DNA from: Tropicibacter oceani
GTDB lineage: Bacteria; Pseudomonadota; Alphaproteobacteria; Rhodobacterales; Rhodobacteraceae
Assembly: GCF_029958925.1 (NCBI RefSeq)
Contig: NZ_CP124616.1
Location: forward strand, 1 to 64,000
Reading direction: 5' to 3'
Length of the DNA stretch: 64,000 nt
This document shows, in pieces, positions 7,467 to 16,055 of this stretch; the stretch's first letter is position 1; the number at the start of each line of letters is the position of its first letter. Under the pieces are notes generated by a model, which saw nothing but the letters and a program-made list of their open reading frames with translations, searched no databases and had not been told where the DNA came from. The position numbers and the translations under genes were made by a program.

Positions 7467-7566
7467 TCCGGCCTACTTTCCTGCCAAGGGGGCACCAGCG
7501 CCCCGGTCCGGAGAACTGTTACAGGCTTGCCCCCGATGCGCCAAGAAAAACCCGCCCGTCAAGCGA

Positions 7567-8046
7567 TCAGCCCGGCCGCAGCCCGGTTTCCACCAGCAGA
7601 CCCTTGCGCTTGGCCTCGTAGTAATAGCCCTTGGCGTACCACCCGATGGCCGCATCATGGTTGCCATCCGCCACCACATAGGCGCCCTTCAGATACTTCA
7701 GCGCGTATTTCAGGTTGGTTCCGGCATCCAGCAACTCTTCGTTCCGGCCTTTGAACCCCATGGTACGCGCGGTCTGCGGCAGGATCTGGAACAGCCCCCA
7801 ATAGGGGCCATTGCGCGCGCCCGGCCGGTGGCTGCTTTCACGGATGGCCAGCCGGTGCACCAATGGGCGGGGCAGGTCATAATGGTCCGACCACTGGTTG
7901 ATCAGCGCCCGCAATTCCGGCGTTTCATTGGGGTACAGCGGCGGATCGAACCGTTCCTTTGATGGGGCCGCCTTCTTTGGGGCGGGGGCCGAACAGGCGA
8001 TGGGCAGGCTGAGCAGGCTCAGCAGAAACGCACGGCGGGCAAACAT
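7567..8046 (-). CDS. Lytic transglycosylase (SLT family) lipoprotein, 159 aa
   Basis: Peptidoglycan-cleaving lytic transglycosylase acting in the periplasm. The N-terminus is a lipoprotein signal with lipobox LPIAC (Cys18). The SLT fold contains the catalytic Glu in LAIRESSHRPGARN, followed by YWGLFQILPQTARTMGF and later an AIGWYAKGYYYEAKRKG segment. The start at 8046 has AGGAG 6 bases upstream. It is divergent from the epimerase gene and is the first intact core-type gene right of the island. Confidence 0.9.
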   Translation of the reverse strand: MFARRAFLLSLLSLPIACSAPAPKKAAPSKERFDPPLYPNETPELRALINQWSDHYDLPRPLVHRLAIRESSHRPGARNGPYWGLFQILPQTARTMGFKGRNEELLDAGTNLKYALKYLKGAYVVADGNHDAAIGWYAKGYYYEAKRKGLLVETGLRPG

Positions 8047-8240
8047 GGTGAACTCCTGAAACGACTGCCCTGCCTCTACCCCCCGCATCGATTCCCGGCG
8101 AGTCCCCGCTTGACGCATCGGCAGGCTCCCGCGCATGGGCGCCTGCGCCCCTTGTCCGCGCGGCGCGGCAGGGCATTCCCACGCAGAACATTCTGCCTAT
8201 CGGCTTGAAACGGGGCAGCATTCGCGCCACTTACATCGTC

Positions 8241-9098
8241 ATGTCCGGCACACTCCTTTCCCTGGGCCACGGCTATTCGGCCAGCGCCCTGTCCCGCAAT
8301 CTCCTGCCGCAAGGCTGGACGATCCTTGGCACCACGCGCTCGGCCGACAAGGCAGAGCAGATCCGCGCCACCGGCGTGCAGCCCGTCCTGTGGGACGAAC
8401 AGAGCCTGTCAAAGGCGCTGGAGCAATGCACCCACCTGTTGATTTCCGCCGGGCCCGACGATCAGGGCGACCCGGCGCTGCGCCTGCTGCATGACCAGAT
8501 CGCCGCCCGCGCCCCTGATCTGCACTGGGCCGGCTACCTGTCGACCACCGGCGTCTACGGCGACCATCACGGCGCCTGGATCGACGAGGCAACGCCCCTG
8601 ACCCCATCGACCAGCCGCGGGGCCGCACGCGTTCAGGCCGAGGCCGCCTGGGGCGCCATTGCACACCTGCCGCTGCACGTCTTTCGCCTTGCCGGGATCT
8701 ATGGTCCGGGGCGCGGGCCGTTTTCCAAGGTCCGAAACGGCACCGCGCGGCGTATCGTCAAACCGGGGCAGGTGTTCAGCCGCATCCATGTCGACGATAT
8801 CGCCCAGGTGCTCGAAGCCTCGATCAAGGCGCCCAACCCCGGCGCGGTCTACAACCTGTGTGACGACGACCCCGCCCCGCCGCAGGACGTGATCGCCCAT
8901 GCCGCGCAACTGTTGGGGCTTCCGGTGCCGCCGGAAATCCCCTTTGAGCAGGCCGACCTGTCCGCGATGGCGCGCAGCTTTTATTCCGAAAGCAAGCGCG
9001 TCTCGAATGCGCGCATCAAGGACGAGCTGGGCGTGACCCTTCTGTACCCCGATTACCGCGCCGGGCTGGCCGCCCTTTTGCACGCCGAAAGCGCCTGA
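8241..9098 (+). CDS. SDR/NAD(P)-dependent epimerase-like protein (YeeZ type), 285 aa
   Basis: Extended short-chain dehydrogenase/epimerase. The Rossmann start is LLSLGHGYSASALSRNL, the catalytic-type YLSTTGVYGDHHGAW follows, then RLAGIYGPGRGPF and a C-terminal substrate-binding part. Related proteins are annotated as sugar-nucleotide epimerases, but the substrate is unknown. The start at 8241 matches the family N-terminus; an upstream TTG at 8205 would add 12 poorly conserved residues. Neither start has a clear ribosome site. The gene is followed after 7 bp by the ExoD gene, probably one transcript. Confidence 0.85.
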   Translation: MSGTLLSLGHGYSASALSRNLLPQGWTILGTTRSADKAEQIRATGVQPVLWDEQSLSKALEQCTHLLISAGPDDQGDPALRLLHDQIAARAPDLHWAGYLSTTGVYGDHHGAWIDEATPLTPSTSRGAARVQAEAAWGAIAHLPLHVFRLAGIYGPGRGPFSKVRNGTARRIVKPGQVFSRIHVDDIAQVLEASIKAPNPGAVYNLCDDDPAPPQDVIAHAAQLLGLPVPPEIPFEQADLSAMARSFYSESKRVSNARIKDELGVTLLYPDYRAGLAALLHAESA

Positions 9099-9105
9099 GC
9101 CCGCC

Positions 9106-9720
9106 ATGCCCGCCCCGGTGAACGGTCCGCTGAAAGGCCCGCCCGAAAGCCTGACCCAGCTGCTGGATGCCGTCCAGCCGCAAGGCGACGAAGATCACGT
9201 ATCGGTGGGCGACATGCTGGAACGCGTCGGCGGGCGGTCCTTTCCGGCGGTGATCATGGTGCCCGCGGTGCTGCTGGTCTCGCCGCTGTCGGGCATTCCG
9301 GGCACCCCGACGCTGGGCGCGCTGATCGTGCTGATCTGCGCCTTTCAGGGACTTCTGGGGCGCGATCACCTGTGGTTGCCGGGGCTTTTGACACGGCGCA
9401 GCGTGTCCTCGGGCAAACTGCAAAAAGCGGTGAACTGGCTGCGCCGTCCGGCCGCCTTCATGGACCGTCACAGCAAGGGCCGGTTTCACCTGCTGACCGC
9501 CGGGCCGATGCGGCTGCTGGCCTTTGCCATTTCGATCGTGATCGCCCTGTCCTGGCCGGTGCTGGAACTGCTGCCCTTTTTCACATCCTTCAGCGCCGGG
9601 GCCACCGCGATGATCATGTTCGGCCTGATGACGCGCGACGGCGCCTACCTGCTGGCAGGCTACGTGCAAAGCGCCGTGATCTTCGTGCTGCTGGTGACGA
9701 TCTGGACGGGGCTGGTCTAG
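9106..9720 (+). CDS. exoD: ExoD-family exopolysaccharide synthesis protein, 204 aa
   Basis: Inner-membrane ExoD-family protein. It has the family pattern SFPAVIMVPAVLLVSPLSGIPGTPTLGALIVL near residues 45-75, then a region around WLRRPAAFMDRHSKGR, and three further hydrophobic helices to the C-terminus. ExoD mutants in rhizobia are alkali-sensitive and altered in exopolysaccharide; the exact activity is unknown. It sits 7 bp behind the epimerase gene. Its stop is only 3 bp from the converging dxs stop, leaving no room for a separate terminator. Confidence 0.88.
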   Translation: MPAPVNGPLKGPPESLTQLLDAVQPQGDEDHVSVGDMLERVGGRSFPAVIMVPAVLLVSPLSGIPGTPTLGALIVLICAFQGLLGRDHLWLPGLLTRRSVSSGKLQKAVNWLRRPAAFMDRHSKGRFHLLTAGPMRLLAFAISIVIALSWPVLELLPFFTSFSAGATAMIMFGLMTRDGAYLLAGYVQSAVIFVLLVTIWTGLV

Positions 9721-9723
9721 GCC

Positions 9724-11649
9724 TCAGGCCTGTTTGTCCAGCACCTGAACCCCCAGCACGGTCAACACCTTGGCCTCGATATCCTCGGCGTTCATGCCGG
9801 CGACGGCATACATGTCGCTGGGGTTGGCCTGGTCGATGAAGGTATCGGGAAACACCATCGAGCGGTATTTCAGACCGTGGTCAAACACGCCCTCGTCCGA
9901 CAAAAGCTGGGCCACGTGGCTGCCAAAGCCGCCAACCGCGCCCTCTTCGATCGTGATCAGCGCCTCGTGGTCGCGCGCAAGACGCAGGATCAGGTCGCGG
10001 TCCAGCGGTTTGGCAAAGCGGGCATCGGCGATGGTCGGCGTGATCCCGCGTGCACGCAGCGCCTCGGAGGCTTTCAGAACCTCGCCCAGGCGGGTGCCAA
10101 AGGACAGGATCGCGACGGTCTTGCCCTCCTGGATCATCCGGCCCTTGCCGATTTCCAGAACCCGCCCGCGTTCGGGCATCTCGACCCCCTCGCCTTCGCC
10201 GCGCGGATAGCGAAAGGCAATCGGCCCCTCGTCATGCGCGGCGGCGGTGGCGACCATGTGTTTCAGCTCGGCCTCGTCGGCGGCGGCCATGACGACCATC
10301 CCCGGCAGGTTCGCCATGAAGGCAATGTCAAAACTGCCCGCATGGGTGGCCCCGTCGGCCCCCACCAGCCCGGCCCGGTCAATGGCAAAGCGCACCGGCA
10401 GGCGCTGGATCGCCACGTCATGCACCACCTGATCGTACCCACGCTGCAGGAAGGTCGAATACATCGCGCAGAACGGTTTCATCCCGCCCGCAGCCAGACC
10501 GGCGCAGAACGTCACGCCATGCTGTTCGGCAATGCCGACGTCGAAACAGCGCGACGGATAGCGTTCGGCAAACAGATCAAGGCCCGTACCATCGGGCATC
10601 GCGGCGGTCACCGCGCAAATCTGCGGATCTTCGGCGGCGTGCTGCAACAGCGCCTCGGCAAAGACCTTGGTATAGGACGGCGCGTTGGACGGCGCCTTTT
10701 TCTGCTCGCCGGTGGCGACATCGAACTTGCCGCGCGCATGGCCCTTGTCAGGCGCATGTTCGGCGTGGCGATAGCCCTTGCCCTTTTTCGTCAGAACGTG
10801 GATCAGGATCGGCCCGGTGGCGCGCTGGCGCACCGTGCGCAGCACCGGCAACAGTTGGTCCATGTCATGTCCGTCGATCGGCCCGACATAGCTGAACCCC
10901 AACTCCTCGAACAGGGTGCCGCCCACGGTCATGCCCTTGATCATTTCCTTCGCGCGCTTGGCCCCTTCGCGGAAGGGTTCGGGCAGGAAACTGACGGCGC
11001 CCTTGGCGGCGGCCTTGAGGTCCTGGAACGGCGCCTCGGCATAAAGCCGCGTCAGGTAGGACGACATGGCCCCTGTCGGCGGGGCAATCGACATTTCATT
11101 GTCATTCAGGATCACGATCAGCCGCTTGCCCAGATGGCCCGCGTTGTTCAGCGCCTCATAGGCCATGCCCGCGCTGATGCTGCCATCCCCGATCACCGCG
11201 ATGGCATCGCCATGCCCGGTGTCGCAATTGCCGCCCAGATCGCGCGCCACGGCAAAACCCAGCGCCGCGCTGATCGAAGTGCTGGAATGCGCCGCGCCAA
11301 AGGGGTCAAAGGGCGACTCGGACCGTTTGGTAAAGCCCGACAGCCCGTCCTTTTGACGCAAGGTCCCCATGCGGTCGCGCCGCCCGGTCAGGATCTTGTG
11401 CGGGTAACACTGGTGGCTGACGTCCCAGATGATCTTGTCACGCGGCGCGTCGAACACCGCGTGCAGGGCAACCGTCAATTCGACCACCCCAAGCCCAGCG
11501 CCCAGATGCCCCCCGGTCTTCGAAACCGCATGGATCGTCTCGGCGCGCACCTCTTGCGCCAGCTGCGTCAGCTGCGCATCGGAAAACTGCTTCATGTCGG
11601 CAGGCAGCGCGACGCGGTCAAGCAAGGGGGTATCGGGTTTGTCAGGCAT
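9724..11649 (-). CDS. dxs: 1-deoxy-D-xylulose-5-phosphate synthase, 641 aa
   Basis: First enzyme of the MEP isoprenoid pathway, joining pyruvate and glyceraldehyde-3-phosphate with thiamine diphosphate. The full-length transketolase-type architecture is present: [20 protein letters not shown], the ThDP motif [18 protein letters not shown] ending in NDN, the central [14 protein letters not shown] region, and a C-terminal transketolase domain ([12 protein letters not shown]). It lies 15 bp downstream of ispA at the end of the operon HDAC-like/xseB/ispA/dxs, the usual Rhodobacterales order. Confidence 0.97.
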   Translation of the reverse strand: MPDKPDTPLLDRVALPADMKQFSDAQLTQLAQEVRAETIHAVSKTGGHLGAGLGVVELTVALHAVFDAPRDKIIWDVSHQCYPHKILTGRRDRMGTLRQKDGLSGFTKRSESPFDPFGAAHSSTSISAALGFAVARDLGGNCDTGHGDAIAVIGDGSISAGMAYEALNNAGHLGKRLIVILNDNEMSIAPPTGAMSSYLTRLYAEAPFQDLKAAAKGAVSFLPEPFREGAKRAKEMIKGMTVGGTLFEELGFSYVGPIDGHDMDQLLPVLRTVRQRATGPILIHVLTKKGKGYRHAEHAPDKGHARGKFDVATGEQKKAPSNAPSYTKVFAEALLQHAAEDPQICAVTAAMPDGTGLDLFAERYPSRCFDVGIAEQHGVTFCAGLAAGGMKPFCAMYSTFLQRGYDQVVHDVAIQRLPVRFAIDRAGLVGADGATHAGSFDIAFMANLPGMVVMAAADEAELKHMVATAAAHDEGPIAFRYPRGEGEGVEMPERGRVLEIGKGRMIQEGKTVAILSFGTRLGEVLKASEALRARGITPTIADARFAKPLDRDLILRLARDHEALITIEEGAVGGFGSHVAQLLSDEGVFDHGLKYRSMVFPDTFIDQANPSDMYAVAGMNAEDIEAKVLTVLGVQVLDKQA

Positions 11650-11664
11650 TGGGGCCTCGGTCGT

Positions 11665-12534
11665 TCAGTTACGGCGCGAAATAACGAAACGGGCGGCATC
11701 CCGCAAGCAATCGGCCTTGTCACCATAGACAGATAAGGCATCACATGCCTCATTCACGAGGTTTTCCGCGCGGCGTTTCGCCCCGTCCAACCCCAGCAGG
11801 CTGACAAAGGTGGCCTTGCCCCGTCCCGCATCCTTGCCCACCGCCTTGCCGACAGTGGCGGCATCGCCTTCGACATCCAGGATGTCATCGGCAATCTGGA
11901 AGGCCAGGCCAAGCGCCTGGCCATAACGGCGCAGCGGCGCAGGGTCGGCCCCGGCCATCACCGCCCCCGCCGTCGCTGACCATTCGATCAGGGCACCGGT
12001 CTTGCCGCGTTGCAGGTCGGTGATCTGGTCCAGCGTCAGCGGCTCGGCGGCGCTTTCGGCGGCGATGTCCATCGCCTGGCCGCCCACCATGCCGCGCAAC
12101 CCTGCCGCCCGCGCCAAGGATGCCGACAGCGCCAACCGCGCCGATGCCGGCAGATCACCCAAGGCGACGCTTTCAAAGGCCAGCGCCTGCAAGGCATCGC
12201 CAACCAGCAGCGCCGTGCCTTCGTCCCAGACCCGGTGCACCGTCGGACGACCCCGCCGCAGGTCATCGTCGTCCATGCAGGGCATGTCGTCATGCACCAG
12301 AGAATAGGCGTGGATGCACTCTACCGCCGTGGCAGCGGGCGCCGCCAGGTCCGGGGCCAGCCCATGCGCCCTGGCGCCTTCGAACACCAGGAAGGCGCGC
12401 AGGCATTTGCCGCCCTCGACCGCGTACAGCATCGCCTGCGCGACCGTGCCTTCGTCAGCGCGCAACAGGTCGCCAAGCGTGGCTTGCACCCGGTCCGCCG
12501 CCCCGCTCAGCGCGGATTGCAACTCATCCGGCAT
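11665..12534 (-). CDS. ispA: Farnesyl/geranyl diphosphate synthase, 289 aa
   Basis: Short-chain trans-prenyl diphosphate synthase that builds GPP/FPP from IPP and DMAPP. Both aspartate-rich motifs are intact: LVHDDMPCMDDDDLRRG (first) and FQIADDILDVEGD (second). The GGKCLRAFLVF segment carries the IPP-binding basic residues. The start at 12534 overlaps the xseB stop by 11 bases and gives the usual family length; an ATG ten codons earlier (12564) is possible and neither has a strong ribosome site. It feeds quinone, carotenoid and undecaprenol synthesis with dxs next door. Confidence 0.95.
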   Translation of the reverse strand: MPDELQSALSGAADRVQATLGDLLRADEGTVAQAMLYAVEGGKCLRAFLVFEGARAHGLAPDLAAPAATAVECIHAYSLVHDDMPCMDDDDLRRGRPTVHRVWDEGTALLVGDALQALAFESVALGDLPASARLALSASLARAAGLRGMVGGQAMDIAAESAAEPLTLDQITDLQRGKTGALIEWSATAGAVMAGADPAPLRRYGQALGLAFQIADDILDVEGDAATVGKAVGKDAGRGKATFVSLLGLDGAKRRAENLVNEACDALSVYGDKADCLRDAARFVISRRN

Positions 12535-12766
12535 CGACGGGCTTTGTCCCAACCGGGTTGCCATCGGCGTCCAGCGTGATCGCGGCGACCTTTTCCTCGG
12601 CTTCCTTCAGCTTGGCGTCACAGCGTTTGCGCAGCTCGGCGCCGCGTTCATACAGGCGGATCGAATCCTCAAGCGCCACGTCGCCCCGCTCCAGCTGGCC
12701 GACGACCTGTTCCAACTCGGCCATGGCCTGCTCAAAACTCATCTCTTCGATCGGTGCGTCGCTCAT
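12524..12766 (-). CDS. xseB: Exodeoxyribonuclease VII small subunit, 80 aa
   Basis: Small subunit of exonuclease VII, which degrades single-stranded DNA with XseA. The family pattern MSFEQAMAELEQVVGQLERGDVALEDSIRLYERG is complete, followed by the CDAKLKEAEEKV helix. It overlaps the HDAC-like gene upstream by ATGA (12763-12766) and ispA downstream, showing tight translational coupling. xseB next to ispA is a widespread bacterial arrangement. Confidence 0.95.
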   Translation of the reverse strand: MSDAPIEEMSFEQAMAELEQVVGQLERGDVALEDSIRLYERGAELRKRCDAKLKEAEEKVAAITLDADGNPVGTKPVDAG

Positions 12767-13686
12767 GCGCCTGCCTCCATCAGTATCTCGACATGCGCCT
12801 TGGCGGCCTGCGCCAAGGCTGCCAGATCGTAGCCGCCCTCCAACACAGAGACCACACGCCCCTGCGCTTTTTGTTCAGCAACCGTGCAGATTTCCCGCGT
12901 GATCCAGCGGAAGTCCTCAAGCCCCCAGTTCAGCTGCGCCAGCGGGTCGTCCTGGTGCGCATCAAACCCCGCCGAGATCACGATCAGCTCGGGCTCAAAG
13001 GCCCGGAGGCGCTGCAGGGCGGGCGTCCAGGCGGCGCGCATCTCGGCCCCGCCGCTTTCCGGCGCCAAAGGCAGGTTCAGCACGTTGTCATGAGCGCCGC
13101 GCTCATCGGCGCCGCCGGTGCCGGGCCACAGCGGCATTTGATGGCTGCCGATGAACAGCGCGCGCGCCTCGTTCCACAACAGGTCCTGCGTGCCATTGCC
13201 GTGATGCACGTCGAAATCCAGAACAGCAACCCGCGCCAACCCGTGCCGCTCCAACGCATGTTTCGCCGCCAGCGCGGCATTGCCGAACAGGCAAAACCCC
13301 ATCGGCGTCTCGGTCTCGGCGTGATGCCCGGGGGGACGCGTGGCACAAAAGGCGTTGGCCACCTCGCCGCCCATCACCATGTCGACCGCCTTCAACGCCG
13401 CGCCCGCCGCCCGCCGCGCCGCCCGAACGGAACCCGGCGACATCCAGGTATCGGCGTCCAACTGCGCGTTGCCCGATGCAGGCTCGGCCGCAACGATCCG
13501 GTCGACATAGGCCTGCGGATGACACAGCCGCAAATCCTCGTCCGCCGCCTCGGGCGCCGTCACCCGGACAAGGTCCAGCGCCTGCAACCCATGCAGGACA
13601 TGGTCAAGCCGCGCAACCTGTTCGGGATGACCCTGAGGGGTGACATGCTCCAGACAATCCGCGTGAGTGATAAGTGCCGTGGCCAT
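12763..13686 (-). CDS. Histone deacetylase-like (acetoin utilisation/HDAC family) amidohydrolase, 307 aa
   Basis: Zinc-dependent class II HDAC-like deacetylase. Motifs in order: RPPGHHAE (paired His), DFDVHHGNGT (zinc ligands), SAGFDAHQDDP (zinc Asp) and LEGGYDL near the end. Bacterial members act on acetylated polyamines or small molecules; this substrate is unknown. It opens the xseB-ispA-dxs operon and overlaps xseB by 4 bp. The ribosome site before 13686 is weak, and a Roseobacter-type intergenic repeat lies immediately upstream. Confidence 0.9.
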   Translation of the reverse strand: MATALITHADCLEHVTPQGHPEQVARLDHVLHGLQALDLVRVTAPEAADEDLRLCHPQAYVDRIVAAEPASGNAQLDADTWMSPGSVRAARRAAGAALKAVDMVMGGEVANAFCATRPPGHHAETETPMGFCLFGNAALAAKHALERHGLARVAVLDFDVHHGNGTQDLLWNEARALFIGSHQMPLWPGTGGADERGAHDNVLNLPLAPESGGAEMRAAWTPALQRLRAFEPELIVISAGFDAHQDDPLAQLNWGLEDFRWITREICTVAEQKAQGRVVSVLEGGYDLAALAQAAKAHVEILMEAGA

Positions 13687-13700
13687 ATGCGCCCGCCCCC

Positions 13701-13735
13701 TGCTTCTTCTTGGAAAAAATACTCAAATTCCGCGC
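13701..13735 (-). repeat. Roseobacter-type intergenic repeat (half element)
   Basis: Read on the minus strand it is the motif GGAATTTGAGTATTTTTTCC followed by AAGAAGAA, a single arm of the inverted-repeat family seen complete at 46472-46549 and as single arms at 31381 and 52790. It lies between the petR stop and the HDAC-like start. Confidence 0.55.
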
Positions 13736-13756
13736 CCGATGCCGGACGCGCCGCCA

Positions 13757-14458
13757 TCAGTCCGGAGCCAGCATATACCCCGCGCCCCGCACCGTCTGCA
13801 AATAGCGCGGCTGCTTGGGATCAGCCTCCAGCTTGCGGCGGAGCCGGGTGATCTGGACATCGACCGCGCGTTCCTGCGCCTGTCCCTTGTCACGGCCCAG
13901 GTCCTCGACCAGCTTGGCGCGGCTGATCGCCTCGCCGGGCTGGCGCGAAAAGATCCGCATCAGCTGGCTTTCCGTCGCCGTCAACCGCACCAGGTCATCG
14001 CCGCACCACATCTCTCCGCGCTCGATATCATAGCGAAAGGCGCCCATTGTCAGCAGCTTGGGCGTTGTCGCCTCGGCGGTGGTTTCCGGCATCCGGCGCA
14101 GGATTGCGTTGATCCGCAACAGCAGTTCCTTGGGCTCGAAAGGCTTGGCAAGGTAGTCGTCCGCCCCCGCCTCCAGCCCGGCAATCCGGTCTTCGGTTTC
14201 CGCCTTGGCGGTCAGCAGCAGGATCGGCGTCGTGCTGGTTTCGCGAATGCCGCGGGTCAGGCTTACGCCATCCTCGCCCGGCATCATCACGTCCAGCACG
14301 ATCATGTCGAATTCCAGCCCCGACAGCAGACGCCGCGCATGGGCGGCATCGCGGGCGGCGCTGACAAGGAACCCGTGCCGGACAAGGAATTTCTGCAACA
14401 GCCCCCGGATCCGTTCGTCATCATCGACAATCAGCAGATGTGCATCCGGTTCGCTCAT
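13757..14458 (-). CDS. petR: OmpR-family response regulator (PetR-like), 233 aa
   Basis: Two-component response regulator. The receiver domain has LLIVDDDERIRG, phospho-acceptor Asp56 in IVLDVMMPGEDG, and LLTAKAETEDRIAGLEAGADDYLAKPF. The winged-helix DNA-binding domain ends RYLQTVRGAGYMLAPD. It overlaps the upstream MarR-type gene by ATGA (14455-14458), the petP-petR pairing described in Rhodobacter. There petPR was found beside the cytochrome bc1 genes; here the neighbours are ilvE and the isoprenoid operon. No sensor kinase gene lies next to it. Confidence 0.9.
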   Translation of the reverse strand: MSEPDAHLLIVDDDERIRGLLQKFLVRHGFLVSAARDAAHARRLLSGLEFDMIVLDVMMPGEDGVSLTRGIRETSTTPILLLTAKAETEDRIAGLEAGADDYLAKPFEPKELLLRINAILRRMPETTAEATTPKLLTMGAFRYDIERGEMWCGDDLVRLTATESQLMRIFSRQPGEAISRAKLVEDLGRDKGQAQERAVDVQITRLRRKLEADPKQPRYLQTVRGAGYMLAPD

Positions 14459-14967
14459 CCCCGACCCTCCCGCAGCCTGAGCGACTGACCGCGCATCTCG
14501 GGGTCCATCATCGCCTCAAGCACCCGGCGAAAGCCGGTCACCGCCTCGGGCCCGGCCTGTTTGTAGGCCGCGCGCATCCGCGCCCGCTGGGCATCGGACA
14601 GGCGGCGTTCCAGCGCCGCGCCCTCTTCGGTCAGGAACAGGTGGCGTTCCCGTTTGTCCTGGCGCCCGACGCGGGATTCGACCAGCCCGTCCTCGATCAG
14701 CGTGCGCAGCACCCGGTTCAGCGACTGCTTGGTCACGCCCAGGATCGACAAGAGGTTGTTCACCGTCGTCCCCGGCGCGCCATGAATGAAATGCAGGGCC
14801 CGGTGATGCGCCCGCCCATAGCTGAGCGTCGCCAGAATGCGATCGGGATCCGCCGTGAACCCGCGATAGGCAAAGAACATCGCCTCGATCCCCTGCCGCA
14901 GCTGTTCGTCAGTGAGATACAAAAGCGTCTCGCCCCCGACAGTCTGGTTGCTTTGCGCTTCGGACAT
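14455..14967 (-). CDS. petP: MarR-family transcriptional regulator (PetP-like), 170 aa
   Basis: Winged-helix MarR regulator: ALHFIHGAPGTTVNNLLSILGVTKQSLNRVLRTLIEDGLVESRVGRQDKRERHLFLTEEG in outline, i.e. recognition helix around TKQSLNR and a basic wing. The start at 14967 has GAGG 6-7 bases upstream; an ATG four codons earlier is less well placed. It is paired with petR by a 4-bp overlap. It diverges from ilvE with a 158-bp control region holding an imperfect palindrome it might bind. Confidence 0.9.
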   Translation of the reverse strand: MSEAQSNQTVGGETLLYLTDEQLRQGIEAMFFAYRGFTADPDRILATLSYGRAHHRALHFIHGAPGTTVNNLLSILGVTKQSLNRVLRTLIEDGLVESRVGRQDKRERHLFLTEEGAALERRLSDAQRARMRAAYKQAGPEAVTGFRRVLEAMMDPEMRGQSLRLREGRG

Positions 14968-15007
14968 ACCCTGCCTCATTGGTCAAACCCCGGTTGCCGC
15001 AGTTTAA

Positions 15008-15046
15008 GTCAGCCTTGTTGACATTCCAAGTCGGAACTGGTAGCGA
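15008..15046 (+). promoter_or_regulatory. Candidate ilvE promoter with overlapping MarR-type palindrome
   Basis: TTGACA at 15018-15023 is spaced 17 bases from TAGCGA at 15041-15046, a plausible sigma-70 pair reading toward ilvE. The imperfect palindrome GTCAGC-CTT-GTTGAC (15008-15022) overlaps the -35 box, where a MarR-type repressor such as PetP could act. This is pattern matching only. Confidence 0.35.
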
Positions 15047-15125
15047 ATCTCAGTTTTTGCGCAACTTTATGTCCGAACCGGACGTTTCACGCGCAATATT
15101 TGAAAAGCGCACGCAGGAGGATGCT

Positions 15126-15998
15126 ATGGCAATTGGCGCATATGATGACCGTGACGGCAAGATCTGGATGGATGGCGCGCTCGTAGACTGGCGCTCGGCC
15201 CAGGTCCACGTGCTGACCCACGCCCTGCATTACGCCAGCTCGGTCTTCGAGGGCGAGCGGGCCTACAACGGCAAGATCTTCCTGTCGCGCAAGCATTCGG
15301 AACGGCTGCATTTTTCCGCCGGCGAACTGGATTTCAAGATCCCCTACACCGTCGATGAAATCGAGGCCGCAAAGCAGGCCGTGCTGGAAGCCAACGGGCT
15401 GACCGACGCCTATGTGCGGGCGGTGGCCTGGCGCGGCGCAGGTCCGGACATGGGTGTCGCCTCGGCGCGCAACCCGGTGCGCCTGGCCATCGCCGCCTGG
15501 GAATGGGGCAGCTATTACGGCGACGCCAAGATGAAAGGCGCCAAGCTGGACATCGCCAAGTGGAAACGCCCGTCGCCGGAAACCATCCCGGTGCATGCCA
15601 AGGCCGCGGGTCTTTACATGATCTGCACCACCTCCAAGCACGCGGCCGAGGCCAAGGGCTGTTCGGATGCGCTGTTCATGGATTACCGCGGCTACGTGGC
15701 CGAGGCGACCGGCGCGAACATCTTTTTCGTCAAGGACGGCGAAGTGCACACGCCCAAGCCCGACTGCTTCCTGAACGGCCTGACCCGGCAGACCGTGATC
15801 CAGATGCTCAAGGACCGCGGCGTGACGGTGAACGAACGCCACATCATGCCCGAAGAGCTGGAAGGCTTTGAACAGTGCTGGCTGACCGGCACCGCCGCCG
15901 AGGTCACCCCTGTCGGGCAGATCGGCGACTATACCTTTGAGGTTGGCGCCCTGACCCGCGAGATCGCGGAAAGCTATGAAAAGCTGGTCCGCAGCTAA
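15126..15998 (+). CDS. ilvE: Branched-chain amino acid aminotransferase, 290 aa
   Basis: PLP-dependent fold-type IV transaminase, last step of Ile/Leu/Val synthesis or first step of their breakdown. Visible: HVLTHALHYASSVFEGERAY at the start, IPVHAKAAGLYMICTTSKHAAEAKG carrying the PLP lysine region, EATGANIFFVKDG, and LTRQTVIQMLKDRG. The start at 15126 has AGGAGG 5 bases upstream; the frame is open further upstream but without family similarity. It is a single-gene unit between petP and a strong hairpin. Confidence 0.95.
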   Translation: MAIGAYDDRDGKIWMDGALVDWRSAQVHVLTHALHYASSVFEGERAYNGKIFLSRKHSERLHFSAGELDFKIPYTVDEIEAAKQAVLEANGLTDAYVRAVAWRGAGPDMGVASARNPVRLAIAAWEWGSYYGDAKMKGAKLDIAKWKRPSPETIPVHAKAAGLYMICTTSKHAAEAKGCSDALFMDYRGYVAEATGANIFFVKDGEVHTPKPDCFLNGLTRQTVIQMLKDRGVTVNERHIMPEELEGFEQCWLTGTAAEVTPVGQIGDYTFEVGALTREIAESYEKLVRS

Positions 15999-16009
15999 GC
16001 GCGGGCCTG

Positions 16010-16055
16010 AACGGCAAAGCGGGGGCGCCGGGGAAACCTGGCGCCCCTTGCCGTT
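16010..16055. terminator. Bidirectional terminator hairpin between ilvE and the PAS gene
   Basis: A long stem: AACGGCAA (16010-16017) and GGGGCGCC (16022-16029) pair with GGCGCCCC (16040-16047) and TTGCCGTT (16048-16055), with a 4-base bulge and a 10-base loop. It lies exactly between the stops of two convergent genes. It lacks a T-run, so it is a strong hairpin that may serve both directions. Confidence 0.6.

Noticed and set aside
7317-7566. A tmRNA or tRNA at the island edge as integration target
   Set aside because: I could not find a tRNA-like acceptor stem, T-loop or tag-peptide sequence on either strand; the gene remnant explains the segment better.
9877-11736. A 619-codon plus-strand open frame
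   Set aside because: Antisense to dxs; no motifs and no ribosome site.
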